A program made the position numbers and the translations under genes. A DNA stretch of 27,599 nucleotides from Bacteroidales bacterium UBA1769 (GTDB taxonomy: Bacteria; Bacteroidota; Bacteroidia; Bacteroidales; UBA932), in NCBI GenBank assembly GCA_002314725.1, contig DCGV01000045.1, positions 8,204 through 35,802 of the forward strand. The letters are read 5' to 3'. Below the pieces are notes generated by a model. It did no database searches. It was not told where the DNA came from and saw only the letters and a program-made list of their open reading frames with translations. Positions 1 through 6,741 of the stretch are shown here, in pieces; the stretch's first letter is position 1, and each line of letters begins with the position of its first letter.

Positions 1-76
1 TTTCGGCCTAACGGCCTCTGTATAAGGTTGTTTCGCAAATGCTTAAATTCATAATGAACAGGTTATTGTTCCAAAA

Positions 77-1432
77 CTAATACAGGGTCACGGACTTGAG
101 CATGGCCGGGGCGAAGGCATCTGTCACCCTGACGCGGATTTTTCCCGGTGCGGCGTCTTCGAAGGGCTGGACTATCCTTTTGTGGCCGACAGTTGTGCCG
201 GAGGCAAGCTCCACCCACTCTCCATCTTTTTTGGTTTCAATTGTGAATGACTTGATTTTCTGACCGTATTTTATTTCTTCCTCAAGGACAATACATTTGA
301 CTTTCTCTTTGGCGGATAGAGTGACTTGCTCACAACTGGGCTTTTTGGAAAAGTCGGCCTTGAATGAGGATATCTCATCTGCGAAATATTGATCTCTCGC
401 GGCTTTGAATTCCATCAGCCTCAAAGAGTCTTCTGCGGGAATTATTCCGCGCTTGTCAGGTGTGACGTTTAGAATCAGGTTTGCGCCACGCCCTACGGAG
501 CCAAACCAGATGTCCATCAGTTTTTCAACGCTCTTGAGCGTTGTGACATTTGTGTCATTGTAGAACCAATCTGCTCTAATCGGGGTGTCACATTCGCCCG
601 GAATCCAAGCGCTGCCGTCTTCTTGTCCCCGGTTGAGGATTTCTGTCTTGGGGGCACCTGCTCCGGGGGTAAAACCTTCGATGTTCAGGCGGTTCCAATT
701 TGTCTGTCCGGCATATCCTTCTTCGTTGCCCATCCAACGGCACCCCGGCCCTATGTCACTGAAAATCACCGCATCGGGGTTGTTGTCATAGACTGCCTTA
801 TGGAAAAGAGGCCAGTCGTATTCGGGAATTTTCGCACCGCCGTTGGCCCCGTCGAACCATTGCTCGAAGAAAGGACCATATTTCTGGTGGGCCTCGTTGA
901 TAGTCTTTGCGAAGATATCGTTATATTCAGCAGTGCCGTATGCTGGATGGTTCCTGTCCCAGGGGGAGATGTAGATGCCCATTGGGAAATTGTACTTGTT
1001 GCAGGCATCCCTGAGCTCTTGCAGGACATCGCCTTTGCCGTCTTTCCAGGAACTTTGGGCAACTGTGTGGGTGCTGAATTCGCTGGGCCAAAGGCAGAAG
1101 CCGTCGTGGTGCTTTGCCGTAATGATTATGCCTTTCATCCCGGCAGCAATGGCAGTTCTTACCCACTGCCCGCAATCCAGCTGCGTAGGATTGAAAATGT
1201 CGGGATTCTCATCACCGTGTCCCCACTGTAGGCCGGAGAATGTGTTCGGACCGAAATGACAGAACATATAATATTCCATATCGGCCCATGCGAGCTGGCT
1301 TTGGGTGGGAAGAGGGCCATAGGTTTCTATCTGGCAGGGAGTGCTCCTGCAATTGGTGCAGAATGCAAATAATAAACAGCTTGCAAATATACTCAATGCT
1401 GTGCGCAGGGTAGGGGTGATGTTTGCTCTCAT
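77..1432 (-). CDS. GH29 alpha-L-fucosidase, exported
   Basis: Predicted to remove alpha-L-fucose from glycans in the periplasm or at the cell surface. Numbered from the chosen start, the N terminus has a hydrophobic export signal (about residues 10-25) with cysteines near its end, so it may be a lipoprotein, though the lipobox is poor. The GH29 barrel follows: KHHDGFCLW at about 107-115, then QWFDGANGG, whose Asp (about 194) is the expected nucleophile. The last 100 or so residues look like a small beta-rich accessory domain. I chose the ATG at 1432, 5 bases after the stop of the upstream GH84 gene; an in-frame ATG at 1462 would add ten residues in front of the signal and overlap GH84. There is no Shine-Dalgarno sequence. 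It is evidently co-transcribed with GH84. The family is firm; linkage specificity is not (the 1,3/1,4 type, GH29-B, is possible). Confidence 0.9.
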   Translation of the reverse strand: MRANITPTLRTALSIFASCLLFAFCTNCRSTPCQIETYGPLPTQSQLAWADMEYYMFCHFGPNTFSGLQWGHGDENPDIFNPTQLDCGQWVRTAIAAGMKGIIITAKHHDGFCLWPSEFSTHTVAQSSWKDGKGDVLQELRDACNKYNFPMGIYISPWDRNHPAYGTAEYNDIFAKTINEAHQKYGPFFEQWFDGANGGAKIPEYDWPLFHKAVYDNNPDAVIFSDIGPGCRWMGNEEGYAGQTNWNRLNIEGFTPGAGAPKTEILNRGQEDGSAWIPGECDTPIRADWFYNDTNVTTLKSVEKLMDIWFGSVGRGANLILNVTPDKRGIIPAEDSLRLMEFKAARDQYFADEISSFKADFSKKPSCEQVTLSAKEKVKCIVLEEEIKYGQKIKSFTIETKKDGEWVELASGTTVGHKRIVQPFEDAAPGKIRVRVTDAFAPAMLKSVTLY

Positions 1433-1437
1433 TTGTA

Positions 1438-3372
1438 TTATTTGTTTTGCATTTTCAACCATTCGATAAAAGGCATCAGCACCTCGGCTGCAGGCTCTGC
1501 GATGCGTGTGCTCAGACTGATGTCGTCACCCATTCCGTTCAACACTTCAAACTGGAAGTCCGGATAATTTTCGTAGTCGGTCGCAACGATGCTGTTTCCC
1601 TTGAGAAGGGAGATTGCATCGGTGGACATTGCCTTCAGTTTGAGTAACCACGGACGAAGATCCGCATAGAACAACCTGTCACTCTGGGATTCTGATGTTT
1701 TCATTGTTTCTATGATTCCGCAGGCCTTGAATACCTCTGACAGCATCCCAATCAGTTCATTCGCCCGGGGCTGGCCCAGGGCTACGGACTCCTTGTAGTT
1801 CTTGACTGCGTAAGCGAGGGCGTCCTGGTCGTAATACCGCAGATAGGGTGCGATGGTCTCCAGCGCCTTGGAGTACTGCTTGCCTCCCACTGCCCTGATT
1901 GCTGCCCTGTAGCTCTGCTCATTGTTGTATCCGGCCATGTTCCAGGTATAGTCGGCAACACTGAAAAGACTGATCTTGGAAATCTCGCCCTGCTGCATGG
2001 GATTGATAATGATGGTGTTGGTGCCCTGGAGCTCTTCCAGACGGGCCAGATTGCCGATATGGCTCTCGTCCCTGAAGTTGGTGTACATGTCCATAGTGAA
2101 GAGCTTGGTCATGTCGTTGTCATTGCAGGGATAGTTCCACCACCAGCTGACTTCACGGCCCAGGAACCCTTCCACCACCTCAAGGTCTGTGTTGTTGGGC
2201 ACGCTCCACACGTTCTGCCCTGTGATGTAGATGTTGATTTTTTCCGGAGTTGCGCTGAGTGATTCGAAGAAGCGCCGTGCAGCATCCCTGCGCACCCACG
2301 AGTATGCGTACAGCTGCGGTACATACTGAAGGGGTTTGACCATATTCTCCCTGGCCGTGCCCTGCTGGTTCCACTGCTTGTCGATGAGCTCCTGGAGCTC
2401 TGTGAGCCGGTCTGCGCCGAGTTTGAGCGAAGCGGGGTCGTCCGGCACACCGCAATCATCCACAAAAACGCCGAACTGGCGTACTCCGAGATCGTACATG
2501 TACTTGAATTTCCCCATAATCAGCTCATTCACATCCGTATAATCGGGATCCGTGAATGCTGTGCCGGGATGGATGGCCCAGATGAAATCCACCTTTGAAG
2601 CATGGGCTGCCTCGGTGATGCCGCTGAGCATATCTTTGGAAAGATATCCTATTCTTTCCTGATCAGGAGTAATTGTCTCCGGATAGGGATAGGACCAGAA
2701 TTGGGAGTGGTACGGGTCGGATTTGGCACCATACATATAGGTGTTCATCTTATATTTTGCCATGAAGCGGAAGATGTCTTTTGTCACCTCGGCCGAATAT
2801 GGCACGCCATAATAGCCCTCGATAATGCCTCTGTGCCGTATGTCGGCATAATCGAAGATGTTCACGCAGCTTAGGTTCTTGGTTCCATTGCCAAAAATCT
2901 GCTCGAGCGACGCCAGGCCGCAGAACACTGCGTCGGTGTTTTCTCCCAGAATCACGACATTTGCATTTCCCTTCTTGTCACCCGTAAGGCTCAGGATGTG
3001 TTTGTCATATTTGTCCAGCGAGAAAAGCTTTCTGTCCAGATTGGCATCACTCACAGCCTTGTCTGCGGCATCATTCGCTCCGTTTACGCCAAGGATGAGG
3101 TTGGAGACTCCTGTTGTGGCCCTACCTGTGATGTTCGCCTTCAAGCCCTGCTCCTTGAGGATTTCCTTCGCCCTGCCGATAGTTGCCTTGTCTATGTCCT
3201 TGCCTGCGATGATGTTGACTTCATCGGTGAAGGACACTTTTTCCTCAGAGACATCCTGGCTGTGCGGCACCGGAAAGATACGGTAATTATCATTCCGGAT
3301 TGATGCTGATGACGGTGCTGCTGAGGCTAAAGTCATTGCTGCTGCAACAAAAGATATGATGAGATTTTTCAT
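1438..3372 (-). CDS. GH84 beta-N-acetylglucosaminidase, exported
   Basis: Predicted to release terminal beta-linked N-acetylglucosamine from glycans or glycoproteins by substrate-assisted catalysis. It has a signal peptide (residues 1 to about 23, ending SSAS, no lipobox), a GH20-like N-terminal alpha/beta domain (about 25-165), a catalytic barrel starting at RGIIEGYYGVPYS (about 181-193), the catalytic Asp-Asp pair in FGVFVDDCG (D305, D306), and a helical C-terminal domain (about 480-640). At 644 residues it is somewhat shorter than the Bacteroides O-GlcNAcase-like enzymes. First gene of a two-gene unit with the GH29 fucosidase; together they suggest trimming of fucosylated, GlcNAc-containing host or mucin-type glycans. 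A TAtaTTTG box lies about 30 bases before the start. Both genes are richer in GC than genes to the right (36 of 60 at 2161-2220 against 24 of 60 at 5161-5220, counted by hand). Confidence 0.92.
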   Translation of the reverse strand: MKNLIISFVAAAMTLASAAPSSASIRNDNYRIFPVPHSQDVSEEKVSFTDEVNIIAGKDIDKATIGRAKEILKEQGLKANITGRATTGVSNLILGVNGANDAADKAVSDANLDRKLFSLDKYDKHILSLTGDKKGNANVVILGENTDAVFCGLASLEQIFGNGTKNLSCVNIFDYADIRHRGIIEGYYGVPYSAEVTKDIFRFMAKYKMNTYMYGAKSDPYHSQFWSYPYPETITPDQERIGYLSKDMLSGITEAAHASKVDFIWAIHPGTAFTDPDYTDVNELIMGKFKYMYDLGVRQFGVFVDDCGVPDDPASLKLGADRLTELQELIDKQWNQQGTARENMVKPLQYVPQLYAYSWVRRDAARRFFESLSATPEKINIYITGQNVWSVPNNTDLEVVEGFLGREVSWWWNYPCNDNDMTKLFTMDMYTNFRDESHIGNLARLEELQGTNTIIINPMQQGEISKISLFSVADYTWNMAGYNNEQSYRAAIRAVGGKQYSKALETIAPYLRYYDQDALAYAVKNYKESVALGQPRANELIGMLSEVFKACGIIETMKTSESQSDRLFYADLRPWLLKLKAMSTDAISLLKGNSIVATDYENYPDFQFEVLNGMGDDISLSTRIAEPAAEVLMPFIEWLKMQNK

Positions 3373-3400
3373 GGCGGTTGTCCATTATTCATAATTCTTA

Positions 3401-3408
3401 CAAATATA
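3401..3408 (-). promoter_or_regulatory. Bacteroidota -7 box for the GH84-GH29 unit
   Basis: On the minus strand this reads TATATTTG, matching the TAnnTTTG consensus of the Bacteroidota housekeeping sigma factor. It would start transcription about 20-25 bases before the GH84 ATG. No clear TTTG is seen at the -33 position. Confidence 0.5.
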
Positions 3409-3455
3409 GTAATTCTAAAAAAAATACACTACTTTTGAAAAAACGTCCTTTAAGT

Positions 3456-3472
3456 CGTGACAAACTGTCACG
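3456..3472. promoter_or_regulatory. Perfect inverted repeat CGTGACA-AAC-TGTCACG, possible operator
   Basis: Two 7-base arms with a 3-base spacer, located 48-64 bases behind the GH84 -7 box as read on the minus strand. The size and symmetry suit a dimeric regulator, and the position suits activation of the glycosidase unit. No regulator gene is next to it, so this is only a candidate site. Confidence 0.25.
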
Positions 3473-3587
3473 GGTTGAAATTAAAGGCGATGGGTGGCAA
3501 AATGCGATTAACAGATTGCTTTACTACAAAAGACACTCTTCGTCTTATCCAGTCAATTCCGTCGCCAAAGGCTGAACCGCCGAAATG

Positions 3588-3721
3588 TTGCTTCCGGGAT
3601 TTGCCACGATTTCCGAAAGCAAGAACAGAAATGAAGCGTTGCTTTCGGGAAAAGCCCAAAATCCCGAAAGCAATCGACAACGGGGCAGCAAAATCCCGAA
3701 AGCAATCGACAACGGGGCAGC
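3588..3721. repeat. Array of five 12-base TCCCGAAAGCAA elements in alternating orientation, with a 32-base tandem duplication
   Basis: The element occurs at 3588-3599 (reverse, variant), 3611-3622 (forward, variant), 3639-3650 (reverse), 3662-3673 (forward) and 3694-3705 (forward). The reverse copy at 3639-3650 and the forward copy at 3662-3673 are exact complements and form a 12-base-pair stem with an 11-base loop. The outer pair at 3588/3611 forms a similar stem with two mismatches. Bases 3658-3689 and 3690-3721 are two perfect 32-base tandem copies. This resembles a REP-like palindromic element that has partly duplicated. The rest of the gene-free stretch 3373-3771 holds only the GH84 promoter, the palindrome at 3456 and the tRNA-Asn terminator. 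Confidence 0.75.
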
Positions 3722-3727
3722 GCCCCC

Positions 3728-3770
3728 TAAAAACGAAAGAAGTTCAGCGATTTCGCTGAACTTCTTTCGT
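3728..3770 (-). terminator. Rho-independent terminator of tRNA-Asn
   Basis: Bases 3733-3750 and 3753-3770 are perfect 18-base complementary arms around a TT centre. Read on the minus strand the hairpin directly follows the tRNA-Asn 3-prime end and is followed by five T residues (3732-3728). Confidence 0.85.
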
Positions 3771-3771
3771 G

Positions 3772-3845
3772 CTCCTCAAGTAGGACTTGAACCTACGACC
3801 CCCTGATTAACAGTCAGGTGCTCTAACCAACTGAGCTATTGAGGA
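3772..3845 (-). tRNA. tRNA-Asn (anticodon GTT)
   Basis: On the minus strand the sequence folds as a 74-base tRNA. The acceptor stem is TCCTCAA/TTGAGGA, the D arm contains AGCTCAGTTGGTTAGAGC, the anticodon stem CCTGA/TCAGG encloses CTGTTAA (anticodon GTT, plus-strand 3809-3811), and the T arm contains GGTTCAAGTCC. The discriminator is G and CCA is not encoded. A promoter precedes it and a strong hairpin terminator follows at once, so it appears to be a single-gene unit. Confidence 0.97.
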
Positions 3846-3868
3846 AGGTTATTTCCCTTTTGGGACTG

Positions 3869-3899
3869 CAAATGTAGAACAAATAATTGGGACTGCAAA
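3869..3899 (-). promoter_or_regulatory. tRNA-Asn promoter (TTTG-N19-TACATTTG)
   Basis: On the minus strand TTTG (3899-3896) is followed after 19 bases by TACATTTG (3876-3869), the full Bacteroidota -33/-7 arrangement, with about 20 bases left to the tRNA 5-prime end. The TTTG of each box is part of one of two copies of a 13-base direct repeat (plus strand 3860-3872 and 3887-3899). Confidence 0.75.
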
Positions 3900-3937
3900 A
3901 TAAATTCAAATAATTTTTTACTTTTTTTCAGAATGAT

Positions 3938-3945
3938 TATCTTTG
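3938..3945 (+). promoter_or_regulatory. -7 box of tRNA-Leu (TATCTTTG)
   Basis: TATCTTTG ends 9 bases before the tRNA-Leu 5-prime end at 3955. A T-rich tract sits where the -33 box should be. No other promoter is visible between here and the HU-like gene and dnaG, so it probably also drives them. Confidence 0.65.
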
Positions 3946-3954
3946 CGATGCCTT

Positions 3955-4042
3955 GCCCGGATGGCGGAATTGGTAGACGCGCTAGTTTCAGGGACTAGTG
4001 ACCGTTTTGGTTGTGCAGGTTCGAGCCCTGTTCCGGGCACCA
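3955..4042 (+). tRNA. tRNA-Leu (anticodon CAG)
   Basis: The acceptor stem is GCCCGGA paired with TCCGGGC, discriminator A, and CCA is encoded (4040-4042). The anticodon stem CTAGT/ACTAG encloses TTCAGGG, giving anticodon CAG at 3989-3991. A long variable arm, as expected for leucine tRNAs, precedes the T arm GGTTCGAGCCC. The next coding start is only 9 bases beyond CCA. Confidence 0.97.
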
Positions 4043-4051
4043 AAAGCAACT

Positions 4052-4684
4052 ATGGATATCAACTCTTTTTCATATTGCCTGAAAGATCTTATTTCTCAGA
4101 ACGATAAGGTTGCAGTCCCCGGTTTGGGACTTTTTTTTGCTGCAATGATGCCTGCAAAATTCTCTGACAATAGAGCAGTTATCAATCCACCATATCGTCA
4201 AGTCTTCTTTACAGAATCAGATACATTTCAGGATGGTGATAATGCTTTTATTACTAAGGTTTCTCAATATATGAGATGCTCTTTCGAGCAGGCTAATACT
4301 GAATTGCAATGGTGTCTGGATAGATTAAAGACAGAATTGCAACAGAATAAAACCTGTTCAATCCCTGGATTGGGTGTTATGAAAGCTGATTCAAAGAATG
4401 AATACTATTTCATAACTGATGAAGGGGTGGATATTTATCTTGATGGGATAGGTTTCGAGCCGGTTTTCATAAAAGCTCCTCAAAAAAAGAAAAAGAGGAA
4501 TAACAAGGTCAGGTGGTGGGCTGTTCTGTTGCTAGTAGTTACATTCTTGATATTAGGGACTGTCGTCTTTGCATATATGTTCAAGGATCGATATGATATT
4601 GCATCTACACTTTATGGCCATATCGATCACGTGCTGAACACTCTTCTTTATACCAAGGAGGAGTTAGAATTGTTAGGTTTATGA
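4052..4684 (+). CDS. Membrane-anchored CCDC81-type HU domain protein
   Basis: A 210-residue protein with two HU-like folds: about 1-55, including VAVPGLGLF, and about 60-120, including CSIPGLGVM. A basic stretch KKKKRNNK (about 145-152) and one transmembrane helix (about 155-176) follow, then a 34-residue tail. Bacteroidota proteins with this N-terminal pair often end in a SPOR peptidoglycan-binding domain; none is seen here. Function is unproven; an envelope-linked nucleoid or cell-division role is inference. I chose the ATG at 4052 because an earlier in-frame GTG-type start would lie inside tRNA-Leu, and the next Met would cut into the first HU fold. Its ATG lies 9 bases after the tRNA, and its stop overlaps the dnaG start as ATGA, so tRNA-Leu, this gene and dnaG are probably one transcript. 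Confidence 0.8.
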   Translation: MDINSFSYCLKDLISQNDKVAVPGLGLFFAAMMPAKFSDNRAVINPPYRQVFFTESDTFQDGDNAFITKVSQYMRCSFEQANTELQWCLDRLKTELQQNKTCSIPGLGVMKADSKNEYYFITDEGVDIYLDGIGFEPVFIKAPQKKKKRNNKVRWWAVLLLVVTFLILGTVVFAYMFKDRYDIASTLYGHIDHVLNTLLYTKEELELLGL

Positions 4685-6741
4685 TAGATAGGGCTACAAT
4701 TGACAGAATCCTTGATGCGGTTCATATCGAGGAGGTAATCGGCGACTTCGTTGCATTGAAAAAACGAGGCTCTGATTATAAGGGATTGTGCCCATTTCAT
4801 GAAGATAGAAATCCTTCAATGTCGGTAAGCCCTGCAAGGGGTATATTTAAGTGCTTCTCGTGTGGCAAGGCTGGCACTGCTCTCTCTTTTGTGATGGATC
4901 ATGAACATATGTCATATCCTGAAGCATTGAAGTATTTGGCCAACAAATATCATATTGAGATAGTTGAGAAGCAAGAAACCGCTGAAGAGATAGCCGGAAG
5001 GATGAGGTATGAAAGCCTTCAGGTTGTGAGTGATTATGCCGCTAAATTTTTCCAGGATACTTTATGGAATACTGAAGAGGGCAGGGCAATCGGTCTATCC
5101 TATTTCAAAGAGAGATCCTTCTCTGATGAAACAATAAAGAAGTTCGGATTAGGATATGCTGCAGGACGATCTCATTCATTGGCAACAGAGGCTGTAAAAG
5201 CTGGATATAAATCTGAATATCTTGTAGATACAAATGTATGTATACAGAAGGAAAGTGGCGAGATAGCTGATCGTTTTTATGAGAGAGTGATGTTTCCTAT
5301 TCACTCTATAAGCGGTCGTGTTATTGCTTTCGGCGGCAGAACTTTGAAAAATGACAAGAACATTGCGAAGTATATCAACACCTCTGATACTGAGATTTAC
5401 CATAAGAGTAATTCGTTATATGGTATCTTTTTCGCAAAAAATGCGATATCAAAGGCTGATAAATGCATTCTGGTTGAAGGATATGCTGATGTGATTTCCA
5501 TGCATCAAGCCGGTATTGAGAATGTTGTCGCATCTTCTGGAACATCATTGACTGTTGGACAGATCCACTTGATAAAAAGGTTTACTGATAATGTTACTAT
5601 CTTATATGATGGTGACGAGGCTGGAATCAAGGCATCTGTAAGGGGGACAGATTTGCTTCTGGAGGAGGGTATGAAGGTGAAAGTTGTTTTATTGCCACCT
5701 GAAGATGATCCTGATACATTCGCTAAAGCTCATTCTAAAGAGGAATTCCTGGAATATATCGCTGAACATGAATGTGATTTCATAACACATAAAAGCAATT
5801 TGTTAAGCAGTGATGCTGCCAATGATCCATATCGTAGGTCGCAATTAATCAATGATATAATCAAATCGATATCTGTTATACCAGATCAGGTATTGAGAAA
5901 GGTATATGTAGAACAGGTCTCAGAGACTTTCAATCAAGACCAAGATGATATCCTTCAAAAGATAGTTGAGATAAGACGTAAAAAGAGAGAACTTGAACGT
6001 TCACGGAGAAATATTGATACACGTGAACAGTGGACAAACGATGGCTCCTATATCCCAACTGAAGTGTATCCAATCCCAGATGATATCCCTCAGGAATATG
6101 GTCAAGAGGGCTATCAGGATTCCAATAGCAATGAGCCGAACAACAGATATGCCATTACTAATACTTTTCTTTCTTTTTCAGAGAAAGAGCTTGTCTATTA
6201 TCTAATAAAATTTGGAGTCTATCCGCTTTATTTCGAGAAAGATATGAAGTATGGCGCAACCGCCAAGGCGGGATCTGTTTCAGTTCAGGAGTATATTAAA
6301 AAAGCTATGGATGAAGATGAATTGGAGTTCCAAAATACTCTTTATAAGGAGATGTATAATGAGTTCTTTTCATTCTATGCCTCTGTATCAGGAGAAGATT
6401 ACAAAAGTCGTCAATCCCAGATAATCAGGAGGTTCTCAACCCATCCAAATCCAGTTATTACAAACGCTGCGTTGGATATGATATGTGAGACGCACCAACT
6501 GACCGTCAAGACATACCAAGATTCCATTGCTCCAGAGGAGTATTTGCTTGCCACTATGGTGCCCAAAGCCGTGTTGCTATATAAATCCAGATATACGGAA
6601 CAGGCATGTATGCAGCTGAATCAAGAGATATCAAAAGCACAGAAAGAAGGGAATATAACTGCACAGAAAGAGTTACTGGGGCAGCTTCAATTATTGATTC
6701 AGGTTAAGAATCAACTGTCAAAAGAGTTGAAAAAAATTTAA
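4681..6741 (+). CDS. dnaG: DNA primase
   Basis: Makes RNA primers for replication at the fork together with the DnaB helicase. The 686-residue protein has the CHC2 zinc ribbon (C37, H40, C58, C61), the primase core and the TOPRIM motifs VEGYADV (265-271) and DGDEAG (310-315). A poorly conserved linker (about 440-510), rich in Asp, Glu and Asn, leads to a C-terminal helical region expected to bind DnaB. The length is a little above the usual 580-660. The start overlaps the preceding HU-like gene by four bases (ATGA), implying coupled translation. An AAGGAGGAG stretch lies too far upstream (about 17 bases) to be a normal ribosome site. The stop overlaps the stop of the convergent acyltransferase gene by four bases. 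Confidence 0.97.
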   Translation: MIDRATIDRILDAVHIEEVIGDFVALKKRGSDYKGLCPFHEDRNPSMSVSPARGIFKCFSCGKAGTALSFVMDHEHMSYPEALKYLANKYHIEIVEKQETAEEIAGRMRYESLQVVSDYAAKFFQDTLWNTEEGRAIGLSYFKERSFSDETIKKFGLGYAAGRSHSLATEAVKAGYKSEYLVDTNVCIQKESGEIADRFYERVMFPIHSISGRVIAFGGRTLKNDKNIAKYINTSDTEIYHKSNSLYGIFFAKNAISKADKCILVEGYADVISMHQAGIENVVASSGTSLTVGQIHLIKRFTDNVTILYDGDEAGIKASVRGTDLLLEEGMKVKVVLLPPEDDPDTFAKAHSKEEFLEYIAEHECDFITHKSNLLSSDAANDPYRRSQLINDIIKSISVIPDQVLRKVYVEQVSETFNQDQDDILQKIVEIRRKKRELERSRRNIDTREQWTNDGSYIPTEVYPIPDDIPQEYGQEGYQDSNSNEPNNRYAITNTFLSFSEKELVYYLIKFGVYPLYFEKDMKYGATAKAGSVSVQEYIKKAMDEDELEFQNTLYKEMYNEFFSFYASVSGEDYKSRQSQIIRRFSTHPNPVITNAALDMICETHQLTVKTYQDSIAPEEYLLATMVPKAVLLYKSRYTEQACMQLNQEISKAQKEGNITAQKELLGQLQLLIQVKNQLSKELKKI

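Noticed and set aside
1..76. GGCC-TAAC-GGCC at the left edge as a terminator for the glycosidase unit
   Set aside because: Only a 4-base-pair stem made from self-complementary GGCC, without a T tract. I see nothing else in these bases.
623..1231. Long open frame on the plus strand opposite the fucosidase
   Set aside because: It lies wholly antisense to a well-supported GH29 gene in GC-rich sequence and its product matches no family I recognise.
3658..3721. Two 32-base repeats as a possible CRISPR remnant
   Set aside because: The copies are directly adjacent with no spacer, only two exist, and no cas gene is present.
3457..3759. Open frame of about 100 residues through the repeat array
   Set aside because: Its sequence is dictated by the repeats and the tRNA-Asn terminator arm, with no domain, no promoter and odd basic composition.
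4655..4663. AAGGAGGAG as the ribosome site of dnaG
   Set aside because: It is about 17 bases from the ATG, too far, and is explained by Lys-Glu-Glu codons of the upstream gene.
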